In this document: in pieces, positions 41,791-51,022 of the stretch
How the letters are laid out: each line of letters starts with the position of its first letter
Numbering within the stretch: the first letter of the stretch is position 1
Assembly: GCF_017916365.1 (NCBI RefSeq)
Contig: NZ_JAFMSU010000001.1
Location: forward strand, 434,001-498,000
Source of the DNA: Rufibacter roseolus
GTDB taxonomy: Bacteria; Bacteroidota; Bacteroidia; Cytophagales; Hymenobacteraceae
Length of the DNA stretch: 64,000 bases
Direction: 5' to 3'
Translations under genes and position numbers: made by a program
Notes under the pieces: generated by a model
Seen by the model: only the letters and a program-made list of their open reading frames with translations
Databases searched by the model: none
Told to the model about the DNA's origin: nothing

Positions 41791-44700
41791 ATGCGGGCTG
41801 CCGGTTCTTTGGATACAGTTTTACAGCAGCTTCAGGCGTTTAAACGCAAATTCTACCTGAACCTGCTTTTTAAAGGTGCTTTACTCTCATTGGGGTTGGT
41901 GCTTTCTTCTTATCTGCTCATCACCGTTCTGGAGTATTTCTTTTATTTCCAGCCGGAGGTACGGGCCTTTCTGCTGTTCTCATTTCTGGCCATCAGTGCC
42001 TTTGCCGTAATCAGATGGCTTTGGGCACCCATTATGGGATTGACCAACCTAAAGAAACTCCTCACCGATGAGCAGGCCGCCCAACAGGTTTCCCATTATT
42101 TCCCAGAGATACAGGACCACCTGCTCAATTTGCTGCAACTGAAAAACGTAGCCATGGGCAATGACCTGGTGGCTGCCAGTGTGGAGCAGCGCTCAGAAGA
42201 ATTGGTAGGGTACCGTTTTCCGGAACGGATCAAGTTCACCCAGAACCGCTCTTACTTTAAATACCTGCTGCTGCCGCTTACTTTGGTGGTGATCCTGGCT
42301 TTCATTTATCCGGCTCTGTTTGTGCAGGGAACGGAACGTATTATCCATTTCAAGCGGCATTATGCCCCTAAAGCTCCTTTCCAGTTTGAAATCCAGAATT
42401 CCTCCTTGCAGGCATTCAAAGGCGAGGACTTTCAGTTGAAGGTGAACATTGAGGGTAATCGGGTACCCGAGGAAGTGTTTCTGGTGATTGACGGCCGCCA
42501 GATGCCGCTCAAGAAGTTGAAAGACCAGACTTACGTTTATGATTTTGAGCAAGTGCAGGAGTCAGTGGATTTCCAGTTGACCGGCGCCGGCTTCTATTCA
42601 GATGAAAACCGCTTAACCGTGGTGGCCAGACCCATGCTTCGGCAGTTGAAGGCCCAGTTACGTTACCCTGCCTATACCAAACGGCCTGCCGAAATCCTGG
42701 ACAACACAGGAGACCTGACCATCCCGGAGGGAACGCAAGTGACCTGGCGCCTGGCCGCGGACAACGCCGATTCGCTCTGGCTACAGTTTGATGCGCCGGT
42801 CCAGAAAGTAAAAGCGCAAACCGAAGACGAAGAATACGTGGTGCGGAAGACGTTCATGCAAAGCCACCGCTACAGCATGCACCTCAAGAACCGCTACTCA
42901 GAGAACAAAGAGCAGATCTCGCACCAGATCACCGTTATCCCAGACCGCAACCCTGAGATTACCCTGGAACAGTTCCGTGACTCGGTGCTGTACTCTTATT
43001 TAGTAGTAGGTGGGACCATCTCAGATGATTACGGCTTCAGCAATCTTTCCCTGCACTACAGGGTGCTCAGAGGAAACAAAGCTGCCACTGGCTACAGAGC
43101 GGTTTCTATTCCGTTCAGTGGTTCTCTGGCCACACAGTCGTATTTCCGACAAATGAACCTGAAGCCGCTGAACCTGCAGCCGGGCGACAAACTAGAGTAC
43201 TTCGTGCAAGTAACCGACAACGACCAGGTTCCCCAACCAAAAAGCGCCCGCACTTCCACGTTCATCTTCAAGTACCCAGACCCGTCTGAGGTGCAGAAAT
43301 CAATTGAGGAGTCTTCGCAGCAGGTGCAGTCCCAGATGAAGTCTTCGCTTACCAAGGCCGAGGAGTTGAAGAAATCCCTGGAGCAGAACGAAGAGAAGAC
43401 CAAGCTGAAGAAAGAACTCTCTTACCAGGATAAAAAAGCCCTGCAAGAACTCGCCGATAAGAAGAAGGCTCTACAGGAAGAACTGGCCCAACTGCAGAAG
43501 ATGAACGAGCAGTTGAACCAGCAACAGGAGCGTTTCTCGCCCCAAAACGAAAAATTAGCCGAGAAACGTGATCAACTCAAGAAGATGATGGACCAACTGC
43601 TGGATGAGGAAACCAAAAAGCTTTATGAGCAACTGGAGAAACTGCTGGAGCAAAAGCAGCCTCGACCAGAACAGATACAGCCGCTTCTGGACAAACTCAA
43701 CAACAAAGAAGAGAACCTGCAGAAAGAGTTGGACCGCCTGCTGGAGATGTTCAAGCAGCTGCAGGTAGAGCAGAAGCTAGACAATGCCCAACAGAAACTG
43801 GATGACTTGGCCAAGAAGCAGGAGGATCTAGCGAACAAAACCGGCGAGCAGAACAATAAGCCAGACCAAGCCTTGCAGCAGGAACAAAAGCAACTGCAAG
43901 AAGAATTCAAGCAGATGCAGAAAGACCTCAAAGAGGCCGAGAAGATGAACGAGCAACTGGAGAATCCTGAGGACATCCCTGACACCGATAAGATGGAGGA
44001 GCAGATTGAGCAGGAGCAGGAGAATGCCCAGGAGTCCATGCAAAAAGGCCAGAACAAGAAAGCGAGTCAGTCGCAGAAATCGGCGGCACAGAAGATGAAG
44101 CAGATGTCGCAGCAGATGCAGAGCCAAGAAATGGAAGGCGATATGCAACAAGCCCAGCAGAACCTGGACCATCTGCGGGACATCCTGGAGAACCTGGTAA
44201 CACTGTCCTTTGACCAGGAGAAATTGATGAAGGACTTCCGGAACGTGCAGCAGAGCGACCCGAGGTTCATCGGGCTGGCACAGCAGCAGATCAAACTCTC
44301 AGATGATGCCAAGATCATTGAAGACTCTTTGCTCTCCCTTGCCAAACGCGTGCCGCAGATACAGTCCTTCGTGACCCGCGAGGTGGGTGCCATGGAAGGG
44401 GAGATGCAGAACAGTTCTGAGGCTATCAAGGACCGGAATCTGCCTAAGACGGGTCAGCACCAGCAACTGGCCATGACCTCCATGAACAACCTGGCCCTGA
44501 TGTTGAGTGACGTGCAGCAGCAGATGCAACAGGCCATGATGGCTATGCAGCAAGCTGGCCCTGGCAAGAAGAAAGGCAAAGGCAAGAACGGAAAGAACCA
44601 ACCGGGCGCTTTAGGGCAAATGCAGCAGCAGTTGAATGAGCAGATCCAGCAGCTTCAGAAGAGCGGCCAAAGTGGTCAGCAATTGTCGGAGCAACTGGCC

Positions 44701-45111
44701 CGCCTAGCGGCACAGCAGGAAATGCTCCGGAATGCCATGAAGGAACTGGCGCCTTCGCCTACTCAGCCGGGGGGCAAAGAAGGAGGGGAGAAACTCAGTA
44801 ATTTGAGCAAGCTCATGGAACAAACCGAAACTGATCTCGTTAATAAACGTCTTACAGAGCAGACCATGATGCGGCAGAAGGAGATTTTGACTCGTTTGCT
44901 GCAAGCTGAGAAAGCCGCCAATGAACGTGATCTGGATGAGAAACGAGAGGCAAACACCGCCAAGGAATTGCCCGCCCGTATCCCGCCATCGCTTCAGAAA
45001 TACCAGGAACGGCAGAAACAGCAGACAGAATCGCTCCGTCAGAACCTACCTGCTTTAACACCTTATTATAAAAAGCAAGTAGATGCTTATTTTAAGCGAT
45101 TAGGTTATTAG
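41791..45111 (+). CDS. DUF4175 family large membrane coiled-coil protein
   Basis: 1106-residue protein of the Bacteroidota DUF4175 family. Two or three N-terminal membrane helices (about 28-90 and 150-170) are followed by an extracytoplasmic beta region (about 200-480). A very long Gln/Lys/Glu-rich coiled coil (about 490-830) comes next, then a Gln/Met-rich stretch (about 900-1010). No enzyme motif is seen; the design suggests an envelope-spanning structural or mechanosensing role, which is inference. It heads a plus-strand run with the RsbW-like gene, ybeY and mnmG. Confidence 0.88.
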   Translation: MRAAGSLDTVLQQLQAFKRKFYLNLLFKGALLSLGLVLSSYLLITVLEYFFYFQPEVRAFLLFSFLAISAFAVIRWLWAPIMGLTNLKKLLTDEQAAQQVSHYFPEIQDHLLNLLQLKNVAMGNDLVAASVEQRSEELVGYRFPERIKFTQNRSYFKYLLLPLTLVVILAFIYPALFVQGTERIIHFKRHYAPKAPFQFEIQNSSLQAFKGEDFQLKVNIEGNRVPEEVFLVIDGRQMPLKKLKDQTYVYDFEQVQESVDFQLTGAGFYSDENRLTVVARPMLRQLKAQLRYPAYTKRPAEILDNTGDLTIPEGTQVTWRLAADNADSLWLQFDAPVQKVKAQTEDEEYVVRKTFMQSHRYSMHLKNRYSENKEQISHQITVIPDRNPEITLEQFRDSVLYSYLVVGGTISDDYGFSNLSLHYRVLRGNKAATGYRAVSIPFSGSLATQSYFRQMNLKPLNLQPGDKLEYFVQVTDNDQVPQPKSARTSTFIFKYPDPSEVQKSIEESSQQVQSQMKSSLTKAEELKKSLEQNEEKTKLKKELSYQDKKALQELADKKKALQEELAQLQKMNEQLNQQQERFSPQNEKLAEKRDQLKKMMDQLLDEETKKLYEQLEKLLEQKQPRPEQIQPLLDKLNNKEENLQKELDRLLEMFKQLQVEQKLDNAQQKLDDLAKKQEDLANKTGEQNNKPDQALQQEQKQLQEEFKQMQKDLKEAEKMNEQLENPEDIPDTDKMEEQIEQEQENAQESMQKGQNKKASQSQKSAAQKMKQMSQQMQSQEMEGDMQQAQQNLDHLRDILENLVTLSFDQEKLMKDFRNVQQSDPRFIGLAQQQIKLSDDAKIIEDSLLSLAKRVPQIQSFVTREVGAMEGEMQNSSEAIKDRNLPKTGQHQQLAMTSMNNLALMLSDVQQQMQQAMMAMQQAGPGKKKGKGKNGKNQPGALGQMQQQLNEQIQQLQKSGQSGQQLSEQLARLAAQQEMLRNAMKELAPSPTQPGGKEGGEKLSNLSKLMEQTETDLVNKRLTEQTMMRQKEILTRLLQAEKAANERDLDEKREANTAKELPARIPPSLQKYQERQKQQTESLRQNLPALTPYYKKQVDAYFKRLGY

Positions 45112-45144
45112 ATTTGCAGACATTTCAGATATAGTAAACATATT

Positions 45145-45564
45145 ATGAATCAAGTTAAAATTCAGATTCCTTCTATCATTGAGAATATCCGTATCGTGGA
45201 GAGCTTCATTGACAACTCACGGGAGAAATTTCAGATTGAAGATGACATCTATGGTAATATCATGGTTGCCGTGACGGAATCTGTGAACAACGCCATCAGA
45301 CACGGCAACAAGTTTGATAAAGATAAGAACGTCTATCTTTCTCTTTTTGTAGAGCCCAACCAACTTCGCTTTGAAGTACAGGACGAAGGAAACGGATTTG
45401 ACCCAGAGACCTTATCTGACCCAACTGCCCCAGAGAACCTGGAGAACCCCGGCGGAAGAGGTATCTTCTTAATGCGTAACCTCTGCGACGATGTCTCTTT
45501 CAGTAATGACGGACGTACGGTTTCTTTAACTTTCAATATTGAGAATGCAGGAACTACCCATTGA
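45145..45564 (+). CDS. RsbW/SpoIIAB-like ATP-binding protein (HATPase_c_2)
   Basis: 139-residue GHKL ATPase of the anti-sigma-factor kinase type. The N box VTESVNNAIRHGN (about 46-58) and the glycine-rich G boxes EVQDEGNGFDP (about 77-87) and NPGGRGIFLMRNLCDDV are complete. It would bind or phosphorylate a regulatory partner; no sigma factor or STAS antagonist is adjacent. It lies 33 bp after the DUF4175 gene, and its end overlaps ybeY by 20 bp. Confidence 0.9.
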   Translation: MNQVKIQIPSIIENIRIVESFIDNSREKFQIEDDIYGNIMVAVTESVNNAIRHGNKFDKDKNVYLSLFVEPNQLRFEVQDEGNGFDPETLSDPTAPENLENPGGRGIFLMRNLCDDVSFSNDGRTVSLTFNIENAGTTH

Positions 45565-45976
45565 GTTCTTTACCGAGGAGGTAGAATTTGAGGTTAAAAA
45601 CGAAGAGAAAGTCAAAACGTGGCTTTTGGAAATAATTTCGAAATATGACTTCGAATTAGAATCTTTGAACTACATTTTTTGTTCCGATGAATATCTTCAT
45701 CAGATGAATGTAGAATACTTAGAGCATGATACGCTCACTGATGTCATCACCTTTGATAATTCCGACTTTGAGGGAGTTATTGAAGGTGATGTTTTCATTA
45801 GTATAGACCGCATTGTGGACAATGCCGCTACTTTCAACATTTCCCCAGAAGAAGAGCTTCACCGGGTAATGGCGCATGGCTTACTCCACTTGCTCGGTTT
45901 TGATGATAAAACGCCAGAAAAGAAGGCTTTAATGCGAGCCAAAGAAAATGAGTGTTTAGATCTGCTGAAGTTGTAA
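45545..45976 (+). CDS. ybeY: endoribonuclease YbeY (rRNA maturation factor)
   Basis: 143-residue UPF0054 protein that takes part in 16S rRNA 3'-end maturation and ribosome quality control. The zinc motif reads His111-x3-His115-x5-Asp121 (HGLLHLLGFDD); the third ligand is Asp rather than His, as I recall for other Bacteroidota members. ATG 45545 is preferred over the TTG at 45539. It overlaps the RsbW-like gene in another frame, indicating coupled translation. Confidence 0.93.
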   Translation: MQELPIEFFTEEVEFEVKNEEKVKTWLLEIISKYDFELESLNYIFCSDEYLHQMNVEYLEHDTLTDVITFDNSDFEGVIEGDVFISIDRIVDNAATFNISPEEELHRVMAHGLLHLLGFDDKTPEKKALMRAKENECLDLLKL

Positions 45977-46012
45977 ACACCTCTTTCTAGAGTTTTCCTC
46001 ACTTATCAACAA

Positions 46013-46028
46013 TGTTTCACGTGAAACA
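46013..46028. other. parS centromere site (perfect 16-bp palindrome)
   Basis: TGTTTCACGTGAAACA equals the consensus bacterial parS bound by ParB/Spo0J. It lies in the 69-bp ybeY-mnmG gap. DnaA-box-like 9-mers flank it: TTATCAACA (46003-46011) and TAATCCACA (46035-46043), each one base off TTATCCACA. In most bacteria parS sites cluster near oriC. Confidence 0.9.
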
Positions 46029-46045
46029 TCACACTAATCCACACT

Positions 46046-47908
46046 ATGTTCACAAGTTATGATGTAATAGTAGTTGGGGCGGGACATGCCGGGTGCGAAG
46101 CTGCACATGCGGCCGCCACCATGGGGTCGAAGGTATTGCTCGTAACCATGAACATGAACACTATTGCGCAAATGTCCTGCAACCCGGCTATGGGGGGCGT
46201 GGCCAAAGGCCAGATTGTAAGAGAAGTTGACGCCCTGGGTGGCATGAGCGGAATCATTACGGACAAGACCATGATCCAATTTCGGATGCTGAACATGTCC
46301 AAGGGTCCCGCCATGTGGAGCCCGCGGGCTCAGAGCGACCGCATGCGCTTTGCTGAGGAGTGGAGAATGGCCCTGGAGCAAACGCCTAATATTGATTTCT
46401 GGCAGGAGATGGTTTCTGAGATCCTGGTGGAAGACTGCCAGGCGGTAGGAGTGAAGACCAGCCTGGGCATTGAGATCAGAGCCAAAGCCGTAGTCTTAAC
46501 CAACGGAACCTTCCTGAATGGCATCATCCATATTGGCGAGAAAAAATTGGGCGGCGGCAGAGCCGCCGAAAAATCCGCAAAAGGCATCACCGAGCAATTG
46601 GTGCAGTTGGGCTTTGAAGCCGGCCGCATGAAAACCGGAACGCCTCCGCGCGTAGACGGCCGTAGCCTGAACTATGACGTGATGGAAGAGCAGAAGGGCG
46701 ATGAGAATCCGTCTAAGTTCTCCTACACCGATACCCCGGCGCTCACCAATCAGCGGAGCTGCTACATCACGTACACTAACTCCAAAGTACACGAGATCCT
46801 GAAAACCGGGTTTGAGAAATCGCCCATGTTCCAGGGACGCATCCAAGGCTTGGGTCCGAGGTACTGCCCATCCATTGAAGATAAGATCAACCGATTCGCG
46901 GAACGTGACCGTCACCAGATCTTCGTGGAACCGGAAGGATGGAGCACCGTGGAAGTTTACGTGAACGGTTTCTCCAGCTCATTGCCCGAGGATGTGCAGT
47001 TCAAAGCCCTCCGCGAAATCCCCGGATTTGAGAACGCGAAGATGTTCAGACCGGGTTACGCTATTGAATATGACTTCTTCCCGCCTACCCAATTGAACCT
47101 CACGCTGGAAACGAAGTTGGTGGATAACCTCTACTTCGCAGGGCAGATTAACGGTACCACCGGATACGAGGAAGCGGCCTGCCAGGGCCTTATGGCGGGA
47201 ATTAACGCCCATAATAAGGTGCATAACTCAGAACCGTTCGTCTTGAAAAGATCAGAGGCGTACATAGGTGTTTTGATCGACGATCTAGTAAACAAGGGTA
47301 CAAACGAACCATATCGTATGTTCACCTCGCGCGCCGAACACCGCATCTTGTTGCGCCAGGACAACGCAGATCTTCGCCTCACCGAGAAAGGCTACCAACT
47401 GGGTCTTGCCTCAGAAGAGCGTCTGCAGAAAGTGAACCGCAAGAGACAAGAGACGCAGGAAGTACTCACGTATCTGCAGCAAAAAGGAATTGAGCCGGAA
47501 GAAGTAAACGCCATGCTGCTTTCCCTTGACTCCGCACCTATCAGCGAGCGAGCCAAAGCCGGCAATTTGTTGAAACGCCCAAATGTAGAATTGGAGCACC
47601 TGGTGGAATCATCAGAGAGCCTGAAACTGTACCTGAGCAAATATTTACCAGACAGCCTGGAGCAGGCGGTTATTCTTTTGAAATATGCGAGCTATATTGA
47701 GAAAGAAAACCAGATGGCCTCAAAAATGGAGGAACTGGAAAACTACCGCATCAAAGACCGACTGGACTACAAAGCCATCACGGCGCTTTCCAACGAAGCC
47801 CGCGAGAAGCTCTTGAAAGTACAGCCAGAAACCTTAGGACAAGCATCCCGCATCAGTGGCGTATCTCCCGCAGATATCTCCATCCTGATGGTATACTTAG
47901 GAAAATAG
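46046..47908 (+). CDS. mnmG: tRNA uridine-5-carboxymethylaminomethyl modification enzyme MnmG (GidA)
   Basis: 620-residue FAD protein that, with MnmE, installs the cmnm5 group on wobble uridine 34 of several tRNAs. The nucleotide-binding motif GAGHAGCEAA is at 11-20. GidA blocks SCNPAMGGVAKGQIVREVDALGG, GRMKTGTPPRVD, CPSIEDKINRF and GQINGTTGYEEAACQGL, plus the helical C-terminal MnmE/tRNA-binding domain, are all present. It starts 18 bp after parS. In many bacteria gidA borders the replication origin. mnmE is not in the window. Confidence 0.97.
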   Translation: MFTSYDVIVVGAGHAGCEAAHAAATMGSKVLLVTMNMNTIAQMSCNPAMGGVAKGQIVREVDALGGMSGIITDKTMIQFRMLNMSKGPAMWSPRAQSDRMRFAEEWRMALEQTPNIDFWQEMVSEILVEDCQAVGVKTSLGIEIRAKAVVLTNGTFLNGIIHIGEKKLGGGRAAEKSAKGITEQLVQLGFEAGRMKTGTPPRVDGRSLNYDVMEEQKGDENPSKFSYTDTPALTNQRSCYITYTNSKVHEILKTGFEKSPMFQGRIQGLGPRYCPSIEDKINRFAERDRHQIFVEPEGWSTVEVYVNGFSSSLPEDVQFKALREIPGFENAKMFRPGYAIEYDFFPPTQLNLTLETKLVDNLYFAGQINGTTGYEEAACQGLMAGINAHNKVHNSEPFVLKRSEAYIGVLIDDLVNKGTNEPYRMFTSRAEHRILLRQDNADLRLTEKGYQLGLASEERLQKVNRKRQETQEVLTYLQQKGIEPEEVNAMLLSLDSAPISERAKAGNLLKRPNVELEHLVESSESLKLYLSKYLPDSLEQAVILLKYASYIEKENQMASKMEELENYRIKDRLDYKAITALSNEAREKLLKVQPETLGQASRISGVSPADISILMVYLGK

Positions 47909-47909
47909 A

Positions 47910-48797
47910 ATGAGCTACGAACGGCTAGACCATTGCCCCATTTGTTCAAAAACAGAGTTTAAGAATTTTCTAGTAGTACAAGACAAAAGCGTAAGCCAGG
48001 AGAGTTTTGTGATTGTGCAGTGCAAAAACTGCCAGCTCAAGTTCACGAACCCGCGTCCGCCCGAGGAGAGCATAGCCCCGTACTATGCCTCGGAGGCTTA
48101 CATCTCCCATTCAGATACTAGCAAAGGCCTGCTTAATAAAACCTACCGCCTGGTTCGTTCCATGGCGGTAAAGAACAAGGTGGAGCTGGTAAACAAACTG
48201 GGAAACAAGGGCCGCATCTTAGACTACGGTTGTGGAGTGGGTTATTTCCTGCAGGGTTGCCAAAAACAAGGCTGGCAAGTAGAAGGAGTAGAGCCCAACG
48301 AGGCAGCCCGGAAGCAGACGGAGGAGAAAATTGGCAAGCCGCTGTTTCAAGGCAGTTTAGAAGAAATTGGCCAGGAAACGTTTGAGGTAGTCACCATGTG
48401 GCACGTATTGGAGCACATCCACCAGTTGAACGAAACGCTCAAAGCTCTGGTGAACGCCACCAAAAAAGGAGGCCATGTAGTGATTGCCGTACCTAACGCA
48501 GATTCCTACGATGCCAAGAAGTATGGCGCCAATTGGGCTGCGTACGATGTTCCGCGCCATCTGTACCACTTCAACAAAGCCAGCATGCAGCGGCTTTTGA
48601 AAAAACACCGGTTGCAGCTCAAAGAAGTGTTACCTATGAAGTGGGACGCCTACTACGTGAGCATCCTCAGTGAGAAGTACAAGAACGGGCAGACCAAGAT
48701 GCTGGATTCCTTTTACACAGGGTTCAGGTCTAACCTCCACGGTGCCCAGAATGACAATTCTTACTCCAGCCAAATCTTCATCGCGCAGAAAAATTAA
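47910..48797 (+). CDS. class I SAM-dependent methyltransferase with N-terminal zinc ribbon
   Basis: 295-residue methyltransferase. An N-terminal Cys4 zinc ribbon (Cys9, Cys12, Cys38, Cys41: CPIC, CKNC) is followed by FTNPRPPEESI. The SAM-binding motif ILDYGCGVGYFL is at about 109-120 and the post-motif WHVLEHIH at about 167-174. This arrangement resembles sugar or small-molecule methyltransferases; the substrate is unknown. It begins 2 bp after the mnmG stop, so it is in the same operon. Confidence 0.88.
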   Translation: MSYERLDHCPICSKTEFKNFLVVQDKSVSQESFVIVQCKNCQLKFTNPRPPEESIAPYYASEAYISHSDTSKGLLNKTYRLVRSMAVKNKVELVNKLGNKGRILDYGCGVGYFLQGCQKQGWQVEGVEPNEAARKQTEEKIGKPLFQGSLEEIGQETFEVVTMWHVLEHIHQLNETLKALVNATKKGGHVVIAVPNADSYDAKKYGANWAAYDVPRHLYHFNKASMQRLLKKHRLQLKEVLPMKWDAYYVSILSEKYKNGQTKMLDSFYTGFRSNLHGAQNDNSYSSQIFIAQKN

Positions 48798-48814
48798 ACA
48801 GATACACTAAGCGT

Positions 48815-48849
48815 AATGACCTTGCAGTTCACACTGTAAGGTCATTTCC
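48815..48849 (+). terminator. terminator after methyltransferase gene
   Basis: 14-bp stem with one G-U pair, AATGACCTTGCAGT / ACTGTAAGGTCATT, loop 4 nt, followed by TTCC. Lies only 16 bp before the next ATG, so it may act as an attenuator for that gene. Confidence 0.65.
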
Positions 48850-48864
48850 ATTTTAAAGCCAAAA

Positions 48865-50454
48865 ATGAAAAATCAGCTTAAAAACGCACTCACGGGCCTA
48901 GCCCTGTTTCTAAGTGGGTGCGCCAGCATCAGCAGCCCCGAGGGGGGAGCCAAAGATGTCACGCCTCCAAAACTTGTGAGCAGCTATCCCAGCAACGGGC
49001 AAACCAACGTAAAACCCGAGAAGATCACGTTGACCTTTGACGAGAACATCCAGACGGTAGACCTCACGCGGCAACTCATTATCGCACCGTTCACAGACAA
49101 TACTTATAAGAGTAGGGTGAAAGACGGCACAGTGGAACTCACCTTTTCCAAGCCCTGGGACGAGAACACCACCTATAGCCTCAACTTCAGAAACAGCCTG
49201 GCAGATCTCACGGAGAAAAACCCGGCCCGCAACGTGGTCGTCACTTTCAGTACTGGTCCTTTATTAGACTCGGGGAGGGTAAGCGGCAAGGCCAACCTGC
49301 TGTTCAGCAACACGCCACCTAAAGAAGTGAACGTGCTCTTATACCCAGTAACGGATACTTCCCAAGTAACCAAAGGCCGCCCGCTGTACGTGACCAATAC
49401 AGACTCCAGCGGAAACTTCAACTTCAGGAACATCAAAGAAGGAGACTACTTCATCTACGGCTTAACTGAAAGCAACAACAACCTGCGGTACGACAATGAA
49501 AATGAATTCATCGCCTACACCACAGACACCATCAAAGTACGGCCCTCAGTTGAGGGCGTTCAGCTGCGCCTGCATACCCAGGATGTGACCCGGCCCAACG
49601 TAGTGGCCAGGAGAAGCTTCCTGAACATGTATGAGGTGGAGTACAATGAGGGAATAGCCCAAGCCAGAGTTACCGCTGCTGACAAAGATCCCAACATGAG
49701 ATACCTCATAGCCAACAACGGGAAAACCCTGCGCCTGTTCCCAGCCAAACCAGATGAAAAACAGTGGCTCGTGGAAGTGCAGGATAGCGCCAGCAACTCC
49801 CGCCTGGATACTGTGGCCGTGCGCCTCAGCGGGAAAGCGGCCCCTCGCCGCAACAACAGCTTTGCGGTATTGAACGGGTCACCCGTGAAACCCGGCGAGC
49901 AGATCAGGGTGCAGTTTGAGGTACCCACCAAAGTGGTGAATCCGGTGGGGGCCTTCTCCTTCGTGCTGGATTCTGTGACCACCGTCTCCACCAAAGACAC
50001 CTCAGAGTTCCGGTTCAACCCCGAGACCACCCAGATAACTTTCCGGTTGCCGCTCGCAGCCAAACGCGAGATCGAAGTGAACATGGATACGACCAAGGTC
50101 TTGCCTTACATCGGGGAACCTTATGGCAAAATGCCGCAGAACCTGGAAGTAAGCGATAAGGTGGATGCCGGTAGCCTGAAAGTACTCCTGAAAACTACCC
50201 AGAAGAACTTCATTGTGCAGCTCCTGTCCCAGAATGCCGTGGTGGAGGAAGTGAAGAACCAAAAGACTATTCTCTGGGACGATCTCAAGCCGGGGTCATA
50301 TCAGATCAGGATCCTGGTAGACCTGAACGGCAACGGAAAATGGGACAACGGCCTCTTGAAGGAGCGCCGATTGCCCGAGCCGGTAGTCTTACCCAAGGAC
50401 ATTTGGGAGCTCAGGGCCAACTGGGAAATTGAATCCCAGGTCATAGAGTTCTAG
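48865..50454 (+). CDS. Ig-like (Big_5) domain lipoprotein
   Basis: 529-residue lipoprotein: signal LTGLALFLSGCASI with the lipobox Cys near residue 20. SPEGGAKDVTPPKLVSSYPSNGQTNVKPEKITLTFDENIQ is the start of a bacterial Ig-like Big_5 domain (about 27-125). A carboxypeptidase-regulatory-like part follows (about 130-230), and the end (KPGSYQIRILVDLNGNGKWDNG) is also beta-rich. It is likely an envelope-anchored beta-sandwich protein of unknown role, widely kept next to mnmG in relatives as I recall. The last plus-strand gene before the putative origin. Confidence 0.85.
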   Translation: MKNQLKNALTGLALFLSGCASISSPEGGAKDVTPPKLVSSYPSNGQTNVKPEKITLTFDENIQTVDLTRQLIIAPFTDNTYKSRVKDGTVELTFSKPWDENTTYSLNFRNSLADLTEKNPARNVVVTFSTGPLLDSGRVSGKANLLFSNTPPKEVNVLLYPVTDTSQVTKGRPLYVTNTDSSGNFNFRNIKEGDYFIYGLTESNNNLRYDNENEFIAYTTDTIKVRPSVEGVQLRLHTQDVTRPNVVARRSFLNMYEVEYNEGIAQARVTAADKDPNMRYLIANNGKTLRLFPAKPDEKQWLVEVQDSASNSRLDTVAVRLSGKAAPRRNNSFAVLNGSPVKPGEQIRVQFEVPTKVVNPVGAFSFVLDSVTTVSTKDTSEFRFNPETTQITFRLPLAAKREIEVNMDTTKVLPYIGEPYGKMPQNLEVSDKVDAGSLKVLLKTTQKNFIVQLLSQNAVVEEVKNQKTILWDDLKPGSYQIRILVDLNGNGKWDNGLLKERRLPEPVVLPKDIWELRANWEIESQVIEF

Positions 50455-51022
50455 CGTGGAAACGGGGTGGATAACTGTGGACAAGAATATGGATAAAACC
50501 GGCGCAAGTCTGATAAATCAAAAACCCAAAACCGAAGATTCTACGTTCAAACATGCAATTGTGGGTGGCCGTGCATAAAAACAGAATTTTCGAAAAGTTA
50601 TGCACGTGAGTATAAACGTTGGGCCTTTTCCCCGTCTTTTTGTGTGAAGAAGTGGAAAGTTCCCGTAAGTACCTGATAAAGACGATAAAAGAATCCACAG
50701 AGACTTGGGAATAAATGGGACTACTACGAGGATATTTCAGAAGTGCGGGGAAAACGTGGGGACAAGAAATTTTATCCACTTCTGCACAGCCCTAATGACG
50801 AACAAGATTCTTTTTTAAAAAAATCATTTTATAATAGATATCAGGTTGACTCCGTGGAAAAGTGGGAAAAGCCGAAAAATCAGGAATGAGAAGGGGGAGC
50901 TGGGGCGCGGCGCGGTTTTGCCGCAGATGGCCCGAACAGGGGCCAAATGTGGAAGACCCGCTATTTTTGAGTAGTTTTAGGAAAATAAACCCGGAAACGG
51001 AACCATATAACCAATTGAAACT
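50455..51022. other. putative chromosomal replication origin (oriC) region
   Basis: 568-bp gene-free stretch with many 9-mers close to TTATCCACA. Three lie in tandem on the minus strand: 50466-50474 (TTATCCACC), 50476-50484 (TTGTCCACA) and 50488-50496 (TTATCCATA), spaced 10 and 12 bp, about one helix turn. Others are 50570-50578 (minus), 50598-50606 (TTATGCACG) and 50772-50780 (TTATCCACT); weaker ones are at 50691 and 50780. An AT-rich tract at 50809-50842 could be the unwinding element. A parS site lies 4.4 kb away. dnaA is not in the window. Inference from sequence motifs only. Confidence 0.6.
50963..50998. repeat. 36-bp dyad copy 23
   Basis: ATTTTTGAGTAGTTTTA and GAAAATAAACCCGGAAAC, 25 bp before the ATG at 51023, so it would be in the 5' leader of that gene. 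Confidence 0.5.

Noticed and set aside
45911-45945. YbeY third zinc ligand changed from His to Asp as a sign of inactivity
   Set aside because: As I recall, the Asp variant is usual in Bacteroidota YbeY, so it is not a lesion.
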